A stretch of DNA of 64,000 nt from contig DATFHF010000033.1 in NCBI GenBank assembly GCA_035248685.1, forward strand, positions 62,001 through 126,000, read 5' to 3'. The notes below the pieces were generated by a model. The model searched no databases, was not told where the DNA came from, and worked only from the letters and a program-made list of their open reading frames with translations. Shown here one piece after another: positions 50,706 through 59,608 of this stretch (the first letter of the stretch is position 1; every line of letters starts with the position of its first letter). The translations under genes were made by a program, and so were the position numbers. Source of the DNA: Jatrophihabitans_A sp035248685 (GTDB lineage Bacteria; Actinomycetota; Actinomycetes; Mycobacteriales; Jatrophihabitantaceae).

Positions 50706-51717
50706 CGGTGCCGTCCTCTCGCTGCGTGAAGCCGGTCGTGGATTGCGCCGGTGGTCGACTGAGCACGCCCCGGCCCAGCAGCGCACCGGGATGGCGGTAG
50801 CCATACCGCCAGGACATCGGCCAGGACAGCAGCATCGCAGCGAACCTGGCCGGCTTGCCGAGCCCGGTGGTCCACCGGCTATCCGACGGGCGGACCACGG
50901 TATCCCCGGTATGGAACCGGTCCGGGTTGCCGGTCACGGTGTGGTTGGTGTGCAACCGAACGGTGCGGCCGGTGACCGGGTTGCCGGCCGGGTCGGCGCC
51001 GGCCAGCCGCATCAGCTCGGCGATGGTCGACTCCGGATCGGCGATGAAGTCCTCGTACCGCAACAGGATCGACCGGTCCGGGTAGCGACGCAGGATCGCC
51101 CGCGAGGCGAGGTTGAACCCGCGCCAGTACCCGGTGCTCTTCGACGCCGACATCACGTAGACGTAGTCCTTGGGCGCCTGCCAGGAGTCGGCCACCGCGA
51201 CCGGATCCCGCACCAGGTGTACGAACACCGGCCGGATGCCCTCGACATGGGGCAGCAGCGCCGCCTCGCCGGGGATCTTGGTGGTGTCGACGATGATCCG
51301 GGCGCCGGTCCGGTCGGCGATCGCGCGGTAGGTGTGGCCCATCAGCGTGGCGTGCTCGCGCAGGCCGGCCGAGTCGATGCCGCGCCGCAGGATGCGCCAG
51401 GTATGCCGAGTACGGGCGTAGGCCAACTGCCGGCTGATGATCAGGTCGGCGTGCTCGGCCGCCGACATGCCGGCCGGCCGGTCGACCGGCAGGATCTCCG
51501 ACCAGATCGGGCACTCGGTCAGCACGGCGCCGCACCCGCACAGCTTGTTGACGCCCCGGCCGGCGCCGTTGCGCCAAAGGAAGTGCAGTTCGCCGACGTG
51601 AAAGAAGCCGTCGGCCTCATTGAGGATGTTGCCGATGATGGTGCTGCCGTTGCGGCACCACCCGGTGATGCACAGCACGGTGATTGGCGGACGTTCCTCG
51701 CTGCGATGCTCGCTCAT
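50689..51717 (-). CDS. PAPS-dependent sulfotransferase family protein
   Basis: A 342-residue sulfotransferase. The 5'-phosphosulfate loop is ITGWCRNGSTIIGNIL (CRNGST in place of the usual P/SRSGST), and the 3'-phosphate site is VFVHLVRDPVAVADSW. LLRYEDFIADPESTI is also conserved in the family. It would sulfate a hydroxyl or amine of the cluster product. Four Cys in HFLWRN...LCGCGAVLTECP could bind metal, as in related bacterial enzymes. The first nine codons are part of the interspersed repeat sequence (ATGAGCGAGCATCGCAGCGA), and two mini-cistrons precede it. Confidence 0.85.
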   Translation of the reverse strand: MSEHRSEERPPITVLCITGWCRNGSTIIGNILNEADGFFHVGELHFLWRNGAGRGVNKLCGCGAVLTECPIWSEILPVDRPAGMSAAEHADLIISRQLAYARTRHTWRILRRGIDSAGLREHATLMGHTYRAIADRTGARIIVDTTKIPGEAALLPHVEGIRPVFVHLVRDPVAVADSWQAPKDYVYVMSASKSTGYWRGFNLASRAILRRYPDRSILLRYEDFIADPESTIAELMRLAGADPAGNPVTGRTVRLHTNHTVTGNPDRFHTGDTVVRPSDSRWTTGLGKPARFAAMLLSWPMSWRYGYRHPGALLGRGVLSRPPAQSTTGFTQREDGTVGSGS

Positions 51718-51766
51718 CAGGCCACCTGCTCGCTCATCGGGCCACCTGCTCGCTCATCAGGCCACC
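51707..51766 (-). repeat. Three 20-bp tandem copies giving chained mini-cistrons
   Basis: TGCTCGCTCATC(A/G)GGCCACC is repeated at 51707-51726, 51727-51746 and 51747-51766. On the minus strand every copy holds ATGAGCGAGCA. This creates two mini-ORFs, MSEQVAR (51757-51734) and MSEQVA (51737-51717), linking the MFS stop to the sulfotransferase start by overlapping stop/start codons. Confidence 0.85.
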
Positions 51767-52923
51767 GCAATCGGGCGGGCGATGGGTTCGGAGATCAGCA
51801 GCGCGATTCCCCCGGATACCAGGGCGCAGCCGGCGGCGACCACGAACACTGCCTGATAGCCGGGCCCACCTGCGACCAGGCCACCCAGCGGACCCCAGGC
51901 GGCGACTCCGAGATCCCAGAACGAGGTGTAGGCACCCAAGGCAGCTCCCTGCTGGGACTTGTCGGTACGGTTCATCACCATCAATGCCAGCGACGGGTGC
52001 AGCAGCGAGAAGCCGGCTCCCAGTACCACGCTGCCGGCGATGGCCACCGCCAGGTTCGGCGCCACCGCGATGATCAGCAGGCCGCAAGCCTCGCTGACGG
52101 CGCAGCTGGTGGCCACTCGGCGCGCGCCGTACCGGTCGGGAAAGCGACCGATCACCAGCCTGGTGCCGGCGTACACGGCGCTGAAGCAGCTCAGCACCAG
52201 CACCCCGGACGGAATGTGCCGAGCCTGCAGGTGCAGTACTACGAAGGCGGCCAGGCCGGCATAGCCACCGGCGGCCAGCGCCAGCGCCACCCCGGGCGCC
52301 ACCGTGGAACGGGGCAGCAGGCTGCCGTGCCGGTGCGTCCCCGCCTGGTGTGCTGTCGGTGCCACCGAGCCGATCAGGGCCATGCCGAGCAGCGGTGCGG
52401 CGACGCACAGCGCCCAGACCGCGTGGTAGCCGAAGTGCTTCAGCACCGCGCCGAGGAAGGTGCCGACCGAGATGCCGCCCCACATGCTCACGCCGTACAA
52501 CCCGATCAGCTGGCCGCGCCGATCGTGCGGGGCCAGCGATACCGTCCAGACCGCGCCGGCGGTGAATAGCGCGGCCTCGCCGACGCCGAGCAGCAACCGG
52601 TCGGCCACCAGCCCGGGCAGACCGAGCGGCAGAAAGTAGCCGGCACCGCCGACGGCCAGGATCAGCGCACCGGCCCGCATCACCAGGCGATGCCCGTGCA
52701 GGTCGGCCCGGCCGCCGGCGATCGGTCGGACCAGCAGTGCGGTCAGGGCGGGGGCGGTGACCACCAGGCCGACCGCGAGGTCCGAGGCGCCGTAGCGCTC
52801 CCGCACGAAACCGGGTAGCACCGGGATGGCGGCGGTCAGGCCGACGTAGCCGCAGAACAAGCCGCCGAAGATCCCGATCAGCGCCGCGCGCGGGATCGCC
52901 TGCGGACCGGGCAGTGCGGTCAT
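51757..52923 (-). CDS. MFS transporter
   Basis: A 388-residue major facilitator with about 12 transmembrane helices. Diagnostic segments are GIFGGLFCGYVGLTAAIPVL in helix 1, the loop 2-3 motif LVRPIAGGRADLHGHR (GxxxDxxGHR type), and the inter-domain loop RFPDRYGARRV, which is the repeat of motif A. It resembles drug-efflux (Bcr/SetA-like) members and probably exports the cluster product or an intermediate. ATG 52923 overlaps the aminotransferase stop (ATGA). Its own stop overlaps the first mini-cistron. Confidence 0.88.
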   Translation of the reverse strand: MTALPGPQAIPRAALIGIFGGLFCGYVGLTAAIPVLPGFVRERYGASDLAVGLVVTAPALTALLVRPIAGGRADLHGHRLVMRAGALILAVGGAGYFLPLGLPGLVADRLLLGVGEAALFTAGAVWTVSLAPHDRRGQLIGLYGVSMWGGISVGTFLGAVLKHFGYHAVWALCVAAPLLGMALIGSVAPTAHQAGTHRHGSLLPRSTVAPGVALALAAGGYAGLAAFVVLHLQARHIPSGVLVLSCFSAVYAGTRLVIGRFPDRYGARRVATSCAVSEACGLLIIAVAPNLAVAIAGSVVLGAGFSLLHPSLALMVMNRTDKSQQGAALGAYTSFWDLGVAAWGPLGGLVAGGPGYQAVFVVAAGCALVSGGIALLISEPIARPIAVA

Positions 52924-54230
52924 GGTTGCCGCTGGACCACAACGTCCGCGGTCATCGCCCGGACGATTCGGCGGACCGCGGTGACCAGCTGGTCGCAGTC
53001 CTCGGTGCACAGCGTCGAGGACAGCGCCACATCGACCGTCTGGCGCAGGTAGCCGGTGGTGACCGGCAGCTGCGCCTGGATCTCGCTGACCGATGCCGAT
53101 CCGAACAGGAACCGCCAGTTCCAGAAGGCCCGGACGTTGGTGTCCCGGGCCGAGCCGAGGTTGCGCGCGTCGATGCCTTCGGCGCACAGCGCGTCGGCGA
53201 ACCACTGGGCGTCAGCGTCCGGCACCCGGAAGATCAGCGCCTCGCCCAGGTAGGCGCCCGGTGCCACCGGTTGGCGCAGCTCGATGCCGGCCAGGTCGGC
53301 CAGCCGACTGCGCACGTACTCGTAGTTGCGGTGGAAGGCGGCCAGTCGAGCGGGCAGCCGTTCCAGCTCCGAGCGCAACAGGGCGGCCCGGATCTCATCC
53401 ATCCGCAGGCTGAACAACGGCAGGTTCAGGTCGGTGTCGATCGGTGCCGGCTCGCCGTCGAAGTGCCGGTCGCAGCGGCCCTCGTAGGCGCCGGCCAGCA
53501 CCACCGCGCGGGCGTACAGATCGCTGTCGTCGGTGAGCAGGAAACCACCCTCACCACTGTTGAGCGACTTGTCGGACTGGGTGCTGAAACCGCCGGCAAG
53601 CCCGTAGGTGCCGAGCTTGCGACCGTTGAGCTCGGCACCGAGCGCCGGCACCGCGTCCTCGAACAGCGGCACACCCATCTCGGCGGCGAAGTCGGCGAGC
53701 GCCGGCAGGTCACTGGCGAACCCGCGCATGTGGACCACCATGATCGCCTTGATGTCGGGGTTCCACCGCCGGCGTAGGTCGGCCAGATCCAGGTGCAGGT
53801 TGGCGTCCACCTCGACCAGGAACGGTACGCAGCCGGCCAGCACGATCGCGCTCGGCGTCGCGACGAAGGTGAAGCCGGGACAGGCGATCAACGAACCGGG
53901 CTCGATACCGGCGGCCATGATCGCCAGCGCCAGCGCGGCCGTCCCGCTGGACACCGCGAGCGCGTGCTGGCTGCCGAAGTAGTCACACAACGCCCGTTCG
54001 AACTGGCCGCACTCCGTCTCGGCGTAATCCCGGTAGTCGTAGCGGAAGTACAGGCGGCTGCGCAGCGCCCGGATCGCCGCCGCCTCATCTTCGGGTCCGA
54101 TGCAGACCGCGCCCTTGTCGTAGGTCGGCCAGGCCTGCGAGCGGATCGGGACGCCACCGTCGATGGCAAGCCGGTCAGCGGTTCGAACCGGGGCAGCATC
54201 GGCCACTGCGCGGCCGGAGTTGATGGTCAC
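52920..54230 (-). CDS. DegT/DnrJ/EryC1/StrS-family aminotransferase
   Basis: A 436-residue PLP enzyme. The N-terminal segment AIDGGVPIRSQAWP and FGSQHALAVSSGTAALALA are typical of the family; the pyridine-N Asp is in VPLFEDAVPALGAELNG and the PLP Lys in FSTQSDKSLNSGEGGFL. The acidic and glycine residues after the Lys are conserved. Relatives transaminate keto-sugars, AHBA-type cyclic ketones or cyclitols, so amination of the dearomatised ring ketone is plausible. It is the first gene of the minus-strand operon, reading away from the acyl-CoA dehydrogenase gene. Confidence 0.88.
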   Translation of the reverse strand: MTINSGRAVADAAPVRTADRLAIDGGVPIRSQAWPTYDKGAVCIGPEDEAAAIRALRSRLYFRYDYRDYAETECGQFERALCDYFGSQHALAVSSGTAALALAIMAAGIEPGSLIACPGFTFVATPSAIVLAGCVPFLVEVDANLHLDLADLRRRWNPDIKAIMVVHMRGFASDLPALADFAAEMGVPLFEDAVPALGAELNGRKLGTYGLAGGFSTQSDKSLNSGEGGFLLTDDSDLYARAVVLAGAYEGRCDRHFDGEPAPIDTDLNLPLFSLRMDEIRAALLRSELERLPARLAAFHRNYEYVRSRLADLAGIELRQPVAPGAYLGEALIFRVPDADAQWFADALCAEGIDARNLGSARDTNVRAFWNWRFLFGSASVSEIQAQLPVTTGYLRQTVDVALSSTLCTEDCDQLVTAVRRIVRAMTADVVVQRQP

Positions 54231-54652
54231 CGGAGTGCTCCTTCATGGTCGGCGCCGATCGGCGGTGCCGAAAGGTTCGGCACACTCACGGAGCCGGACA
54301 ACCGCCCAGGAACTTCGGACGATCGGGGTGCACGACGCGCCGGCGCGGGTTCGGCTCGACGGTTCGTTCCACGGTCGGGAAGCTGGCGGACGTCTGATGC
54401 GGGTTGATCAGGAACGACGGTCTGGTCGGACAGCGGACAGGCGGCCCGGTAGCAGGTGTTTACCGGGTAAAACTGGCTAAGCCTACGTAAACTCTGGGAT
54501 CCTATTAAACGAGTCCGCTCATCACATACTGCCGAGAAGGGACGAGCTGGTCAACGTCCGGGCGTGCTCGGCAGCGGTGGCGGTCAGACACCGGGCCGGC
54601 CCGGCGGCGCTGTTTAGCTATGCTCGTCCAGCCTTCGTCCTCGGGGAGAGCC
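54231..54652. other. Divergent control region of the biosynthetic cluster
   Basis: The 422 bp between the aminotransferase and acyl-CoA dehydrogenase starts hold no gene. Besides the dyad at 54265 there is a second one, TTTACC-G-GGTAAA (54459-54471), followed by CTACGTAAAC and a short AT-rich stretch (54495-54530). Divergent promoters are expected here. Confidence 0.55.
54265..54283. promoter_or_regulatory. Inverted repeat upstream of the minus-strand operon
   Basis: GTGCCGAA-AGG-TTCGGCAC, a perfect 8-bp dyad 35 bp before the aminotransferase start. It may be an operator or leader hairpin. Confidence 0.45.
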
Positions 54653-55837
54653 GTGTCCGCATTCGCGCTGACCGATCAGCAGCAGGGCTACCTGCGGCAG
54701 GTACACGAGATCGCCGAGCGCGAACTGCTCCCGTTGACGGCCGAGGGCGGCTCGGCTGCCGAAGGTGTACTGAACCGGCCGCTGCTGCGGGCGCTGGGCA
54801 GCCACGGGCTGTTGGCCCGGTTGTTCGGCCCGGACGGCCGATCCGCCGCCGCCATGGAGCTCTGCCTACTGAGGGAGGCGCTGGCCGCGGTCAGCACCGA
54901 GGCGGAGACGGCACTGGCCCTCCAGGCGCTAGGCAGCTACCCGTTCGTGCTGTTCGGCACCGCGGAACAGGCCGGTCGGTACCGGGACGGGGTGATCGAC
55001 GGCAGCGTGGTGGCTTCGTTCGCGTTGTCGGAGTCCGAGGCCGGCTCGGACGCCGCCGCACTGCAGCTGCGCGCCGAACCGGACGGCGACGGCTGGCGGT
55101 TGTTCGGTGAGAAAACCTGGATCTCCAACGCCCCGGATGCCGATGTGTACGCGGTGTTCGCCCGAACCACGCCGGCGACCCGGGCCCGGGGCATCACCGC
55201 TTTCATGGTGGCGGGGCAGGCGCCGGGGCTGTCCGGCGAACGGCTGGAGATGCTGTCGCCACATGCGATCGGCCGGTTGGTCTTCGACGGCGTCCGGGTG
55301 GAGCGCGCCGACGTGCTGGGCGAGGTCGACGCCGGTTTCAAGATCGCCATGCGCACGCTGGACGTGCTTCGGCCCAGCGTGGGTGCCTTCGCGGTGGGCA
55401 TGGCGCAGGCCGCGCTGGATGCCGCGATCGAGCACACCGTCGGTCGGCAGGCGTTCGGTGGGGTGTTGAGCGACCAGCAGGCGGTCAGCCACCTGCTCGC
55501 CGAAATGGCCACCCGGGTGGAGGCCAGCCGCCTGCTGGTGTACGCCGCCGCCGCGGCCAACGACCGTGGTGCGCCGCCGGCCCAGCTCACTCGGCAGGCG
55601 GCGATGGCCAAGCTGTTCGCCACCGAAAGCGCTCAGTTCGTGGTGGACGCGGCGGTGCAACTGCACGGCGCCCGGGCGCTGCAACGCGGGCACCTGCTCG
55701 AGCGGTTGTACCGCGATGTGCGGGCGCCGCGGATCTACGAGGGTGCGTCTGAGGTGCAGCGCACCATCATCGGACGCTCGCTGGTGCAGGCCGCCACCGG
55801 GCGGGAGGCAGCGAAAAGCAGAAGGGCTGATCCATGA
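54653..55837 (+). CDS. Acyl-CoA dehydrogenase
   Basis: A 394-residue FAD enzyme of the acyl-CoA dehydrogenase family. Typical segments are ALSESEAGSDAAALQLRAEP and WISNAPDADVYAVFART in the FAD/acyl-binding region, RQAFGGVLSDQQAVSHLLAEM, and RIYEGASEVQRTIIGRSLV near the C-terminus; the catalytic base position corresponds to the Glu of YEGASEV. It would oxidise or re-aromatise a CoA-bound cyclic intermediate. GTG 54653 has GGGGAGAG upstream; ATG 54620 would add 11 residues. First gene of the plus-strand operon; stop overlaps the next start by ATGA. Confidence 0.9.
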   Translation: MSAFALTDQQQGYLRQVHEIAERELLPLTAEGGSAAEGVLNRPLLRALGSHGLLARLFGPDGRSAAAMELCLLREALAAVSTEAETALALQALGSYPFVLFGTAEQAGRYRDGVIDGSVVASFALSESEAGSDAAALQLRAEPDGDGWRLFGEKTWISNAPDADVYAVFARTTPATRARGITAFMVAGQAPGLSGERLEMLSPHAIGRLVFDGVRVERADVLGEVDAGFKIAMRTLDVLRPSVGAFAVGMAQAALDAAIEHTVGRQAFGGVLSDQQAVSHLLAEMATRVEASRLLVYAAAAANDRGAPPAQLTRQAAMAKLFATESAQFVVDAAVQLHGARALQRGHLLERLYRDVRAPRIYEGASEVQRTIIGRSLVQAATGREAAKSRRADP

Positions 55838-56664
55838 CACACCGGTTCCGGGCCTCGGTCCCGCTCACCGACGACTGGCAGCACTTCGACTTCGCGGTGG
55901 CCGACGGGGTCGGCACGGTCACCCTGAACCGGCCGGAGAAGCTGAACCCGCTGACCTTCGAAAGCTACGCCGACCTGCGCGATCTGGTGCTCCAGCTGCC
56001 CTACCGCGAGGACGTCCGGGTGCTGGTGATCCGCGGCGCCGGCAAGGCGTTCTGTGCCGGTGGCGACGTCAACGAGATCATCGGCGAACTGATCCGGATG
56101 CGGCCGCGCGAGCTGATGGCCTTCACCAAGATGACCGGCGACCTGATCCGGGCGATGCGTGAAGTGGCGGTGCCGATCGTGTCCGGCATCCAGGGCATCG
56201 CGGCCGGCGCCGGCTCGGTGATCGCGCTGGCTTCGGACTTCCGGGTGGTGACCTCCTCGGCGCGGTTCGCCTTCCTGTTCACCAAGGTCGGCCTGTCCGG
56301 CGGTGACATGGGAGCCGCCTACCTGCTGCCTCGCGTGGTCGGCGCGGGCCGGGCGACCCAGCTGCTCATGCTCGGCGACACCATCGACGCGGCCACCGCG
56401 GACCGGTACGGCCTGGTCAGCCAGCTGGTTGCCGACGACGAGTTGGACGAGGCGGTGACCGCGCTGGCCGCCCGGCTGGCCGCCGGCCCGACGCTGGCCT
56501 ACGCGCAGACCAAGGCGCTGATCACCCGTGAGCTGGACATGTCGCTGGCCGGGGCCGTGGAACTGGACGCGATGACCCAGGCGCTGCTGATGACCAGCGA
56601 GGATCATGCCGAGTTTCATGCGGCATTCAACGAGCGTCGGCCGCCGCGCTGGACCGGGCAGTAA
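55834..56664 (+). CDS. Enoyl-CoA hydratase/isomerase (crotonase fold)
   Basis: A 276-residue crotonase. The oxyanion-hole segments are GKAFCAGGDVNEI and GIQGIAAGAGSVIALASDFRV, and the second catalytic region is KVGLSGGDMGAAYLLPRVVG, where Asp replaces one of the canonical hydratase glutamates, as in many ring-opening or isomerising members. It belongs to the aerobic 2-aminobenzoate-type ring pathway with the flanking genes. It begins in the acyl-CoA dehydrogenase stop and its own TAA shares one base with the next ATG. Confidence 0.9.
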   Translation: MTHRFRASVPLTDDWQHFDFAVADGVGTVTLNRPEKLNPLTFESYADLRDLVLQLPYREDVRVLVIRGAGKAFCAGGDVNEIIGELIRMRPRELMAFTKMTGDLIRAMREVAVPIVSGIQGIAAGAGSVIALASDFRVVTSSARFAFLFTKVGLSGGDMGAAYLLPRVVGAGRATQLLMLGDTIDAATADRYGLVSQLVADDELDEAVTALAARLAAGPTLAYAQTKALITRELDMSLAGAVELDAMTQALLMTSEDHAEFHAAFNERRPPRWTGQ

Positions 56665-57425
56665 TGCCGATGACCGACCGGGTCTGCCTGGTCACCGGCG
56701 CGAGCCGGGGCATCGGCGCGGCGGTGGCAGCGGCGCTGTCCGGCGACGGGCACCGGGTCGCGCTGCTCGGTCGGAATGCTGGCGCGCTGGACCAGGTCGG
56801 CGCGGGACTGCCGGGTCCGACGCTGAGCGTCGCCGCCGACCTGACCGATGCCGAGGCGGTGCCGGCTGCCTTCGACCGCATCGAACGGGAATGGGGGCCG
56901 GTCGAGGTGCTGGTCTGCAATGCCGGCGCCGGGATGGCCGCACCGCTCCCGGACACCACCGACGAGGACTGGGCCCGGATGCTCGAGCTGAACCTCACCG
57001 CGCCGTTCCGGCTGATGCGCCGGGCCTTGCCGGCGATGGCCGAGCGAGGTTGGGGACGGATCGTGGTGGTGGCCTCGGTGGTGGCCAAGCGCGGTGAGTC
57101 CCAGGTTGCCGCCTACACCGCCGCCAAGCACGGGGTGCTCGGCCTGGTACGGGCGGCCGCCGCCGAGTTCGCCCGGTCCGGGGTGACCGTCAACGCGGTC
57201 TGCCCGGGCTACGTGGATACCCCGATGACCGACGCCACCGTGGCGGCCATCGCCGAGCGCACCGGCCGCAGCTCGGACGAGGCGCGGGCCACACTGGTCC
57301 GCCGGCAGCCGATCGGTCGGCTGATCGCCCCGGCGGAGGTGGCCGAGGCGGTCCGGTTCTGCCTGGCCAACGCGGCGGTGACCGGTCAGGGCATCAACGT
57401 GGACGGGGGAGCGGTGCAGTCGTGA
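56664..57425 (+). CDS. Short-chain dehydrogenase/reductase (canonical)
   Basis: A 253-residue classical SDR. Cofactor motif LVTGASRGIGAAVAAAL with Arg suited to NADP(H) nearby (LLGRNAGAL), structural NAG motif VCNAGAG, and catalytic Ser, Tyr and Lys in VASVVAKRGESQVAAYTAAK. C-terminal VTGQGINVDGG is typical. It probably acts as a 3-hydroxyacyl-CoA dehydrogenase on the ring-derived CoA ester. It contrasts with the minus-strand SDR of the cluster, which has lost the Tyr-Lys pair. Its TGA stop is the first triplet of an interspersed repeat. Confidence 0.92.
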   Translation: MPMTDRVCLVTGASRGIGAAVAAALSGDGHRVALLGRNAGALDQVGAGLPGPTLSVAADLTDAEAVPAAFDRIEREWGPVEVLVCNAGAGMAAPLPDTTDEDWARMLELNLTAPFRLMRRALPAMAERGWGRIVVVASVVAKRGESQVAAYTAAKHGVLGLVRAAAAEFARSGVTVNAVCPGYVDTPMTDATVAAIAERTGRSSDEARATLVRRQPIGRLIAPAEVAEAVRFCLANAAVTGQGINVDGGAVQS

Positions 57426-57492
57426 GTGAGCATCGAGCGAGGGACGACCGAGGCGCGGAGCGAACGCGCGATGAGCGCTCGCGCGAAGAGCC
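57423..57492. repeat. Interspersed repeat copy between SDR and RidA genes
   Basis: TGAGTGAGCATCG ... GGAGCGAACGCGCGATGAGC, ending GCGCGAAGAGCC, resembles 33002-33074 over its whole length and, like it, begins with the stop codon of the gene before it. Confidence 0.7.
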
Positions 57493-57501
57493 GGGTGGGA
57501 T

Positions 57502-57936
57502 ATGAGCATCGAGCGGATCAACCCGGAAACGCTCGGCCGGCCGTCCGGCTTCGCGCATGCGGTACGGGCCACCGGCACCAGCCGGATCTACCTGGCCGGC
57601 CAGACCGCGCTGGACTCCGACGGCATCATCGTCGGCGACGGCATCGTCGGGCAGTTCGAGCAGGCGCTGCGCAATCTGCTTACCGCGCTGGCCGCGGCCG
57701 GCGGCAGGCCAGATCAGTTGGTCACCGTCACCATCTACATCGTCGACGTGCCCGACTACCGGGCGCATGCCCGTGCGATCGGCCAGGTCTGGCGACGGCT
57801 GGCCGGCACCGACTATCCGGCGATGGCCGGCATCGGGGTGGCCCGGCTCTGGGACGACGCCGCCCTGGTCGAGCTTCAGGGGGTCGCGGAGATCCCCGCC
57901 GGACCGCCGGAGGAGTTGCGCACCAACGCTCGTTGA
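57502..57936 (+). CDS. RidA family (Rid/YjgF) enamine/imine deaminase-like protein
   Basis: A 144-residue RidA-family protein. It shows the signature segments SRIYLAGQTALDSDG, QFEQALRNLLTALAAAGGRPDQLVTVTIYI (part: NLLTALAAAGGRPDQLV), and YPAMAGIGVARLWDDAALVELQGVA; the Arg that binds the carboxylate in canonical RidA corresponds to the position near VARLW. It would hydrolyse an enamine/imine, which fits the amino-cyclohexene-type CoA intermediate of the 2-aminobenzoyl-CoA pathway. It follows the SDR gene after the repeat and precedes the ligase by 55 bp. Confidence 0.9.
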   Translation: MSIERINPETLGRPSGFAHAVRATGTSRIYLAGQTALDSDGIIVGDGIVGQFEQALRNLLTALAAAGGRPDQLVTVTIYIVDVPDYRAHARAIGQVWRRLAGTDYPAMAGIGVARLWDDAALVELQGVAEIPAGPPEELRTNAR

Positions 57937-57991
57937 CCGCGTCGTCCGGCGCGGCATACTGGCGAAGGTTCGCCGGAAGGGGGTTCACACC

Positions 57992-59608
57992 GTGGAGCTG
58001 TCGCCGTCCGCCCATGTGGACACGTTCTGCCGGGACAACCTGCCGCCGCTCGAGCAGTGGGCCGAGCTCTGCTGGGATCTGCCGGAGCTGCACTACCCGC
58101 AGCGGCTGAACTGTGCGGCGGCGCTGTTGGACGACGTGGTCGCCACCCTGGGTGCCGACCGGCCGGCCCTGCACACTGCCGACGGCAGCTGGAGCTACGG
58201 CGAACTGCTCGCTCGCGCCAACCAACTGGCCCACTACCTGAGCGAGGATCTGGGCCTGCTGCCGGGCCAACGGGTACTGCTGCGGGCGCCGAACAACCCA
58301 TGGTTGGTCGCCTGCTGGTTCGCGGTGCTGAAGGCCGGCGGGGTGGTGGTGGCGACGGTGCCGCTGCTGCGTAGCGCCGAACTGGTCCCGCTGGTCGAGC
58401 TGACCCGAACCGGCCTGGCGCTGTGCGACCACCGCTTCGCCGCCGAGCTGGCCGATGTCGGCTCGGACACCGGCCTGCGGACGGTGTGCTACGGCGCCGG
58501 CGATGCCGACGACCTGATCGTCCGAAGCGCTGACAAGCCGACCACGTTCAGCAATGTGCAGACCGCCGCGGACGATGTGGCGCTGCTGGCGGCCACCTCC
58601 GGCACCACCGGCCGGCCCAAGGCGACCATGCATTTCCACCGGGACGTGCTGGCCGTCGCCGACACCTTCGGCAAGTACCTTGTGCAGGGCCGGCCGGACG
58701 ACATCTTCACCGGCACCCCGCCGCTGGCTTTCACTTTCGGCCTCGGCGGGTTACTGATCTTTCCGATGCGAGTGGGCGCCAGCACGCTGCTGATCGAGCG
58801 GGCCACCCCGACCGAGTTCGCCGAGGCGGTCGAGCGGTTCGGCGCGACGGTGCTGTCCACCGCGCCGACCGCCTACCGGGCCATCCTGCGGGCCGGCCAG
58901 CAGGACCGGTTGCGCAGCGTGCGCCGAGCGATCTCGGCCGGCGAGCATCTGCCGCAGGCGGTCTGGCAGGAGATGTTCGACAAGACCGGGATCCGGCTGA
59001 TCGACGGCATCGGTAGCACCGAGATGCTGCACGTCTTCATCTCCTGCGCCGACGACGACATCCGGCCCGGCGCGACCGGCCGCGCGGTGCCCGGCTACCG
59101 CGCCGCCGTGCTGGACCCCGACGGCAAGCCGGTGCCGGACGGCACGCCGGGCCGGCTGGCGGTGATCGGCCCGACCTGCTGTCGCTACCTGGCCGACGCG
59201 CGTCAGGCCAACTACTCCCAGCACGGCTGGAACATCACCGGCGACACCTATCTGCGCGACGAAGACGGCTATTTCTGGTACCACGCCCGCAGCGACGACA
59301 TGATCGTGTCGTCCGGGTACAACATCGCCGCACCCGAGGTCGAGCATGCGCTCGAGCAGCACCCGGACGTCGTCGAGTGCGCGGTGGTGGCCCGTCCGGA
59401 TCTCGAACGCGGCTCGATCGTGCATGCCGCTGTCGTATTGCGCGAAGGCGTGCCCGGGGATCCGGCCAAGGTGGCCGAGTTGCAGACCTTCACCAAGCAG
59501 AAGATCGCACCGTACAAGTACCCGCGATCCATCGAGTTCGTCGCGGCATTACCCCGAACGCCCACCGGCAAGCTCCAGCGGTTCCGGCTGCGCGAACCGG
59601 CTAACTGA
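57992..59608 (+). CDS. Aryl-CoA ligase (2-aminobenzoate/benzoate-CoA ligase type)
   Basis: A 538-residue ANL-superfamily ligase. ATP loop LLAATSGTTGRPKATMHFHR, motif GIGSTEMLHVFISC (A5), GDTYLRDEDGYFWYHARSDDMI, here in part GDTYLRDEDGYFWYHARSDD (A7/A8), and Lys at the end in RTPTGKLQRF. The N-terminal HVDTFCRDNLPPLEQWAEL and the A5 motif match benzoate/2-aminobenzoate-CoA ligases. It should activate anthranilate or a related aryl acid for the monooxygenase/reductase. GTG 57992 has GGAAGGGGG upstream. The TGA overlaps the next ATG by one base. Confidence 0.9.
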   Translation: MELSPSAHVDTFCRDNLPPLEQWAELCWDLPELHYPQRLNCAAALLDDVVATLGADRPALHTADGSWSYGELLARANQLAHYLSEDLGLLPGQRVLLRAPNNPWLVACWFAVLKAGGVVVATVPLLRSAELVPLVELTRTGLALCDHRFAAELADVGSDTGLRTVCYGAGDADDLIVRSADKPTTFSNVQTAADDVALLAATSGTTGRPKATMHFHRDVLAVADTFGKYLVQGRPDDIFTGTPPLAFTFGLGGLLIFPMRVGASTLLIERATPTEFAEAVERFGATVLSTAPTAYRAILRAGQQDRLRSVRRAISAGEHLPQAVWQEMFDKTGIRLIDGIGSTEMLHVFISCADDDIRPGATGRAVPGYRAAVLDPDGKPVPDGTPGRLAVIGPTCCRYLADARQANYSQHGWNITGDTYLRDEDGYFWYHARSDDMIVSSGYNIAAPEVEHALEQHPDVVECAVVARPDLERGSIVHAAVVLREGVPGDPAKVAELQTFTKQKIAPYKYPRSIEFVAALPRTPTGKLQRFRLREPAN

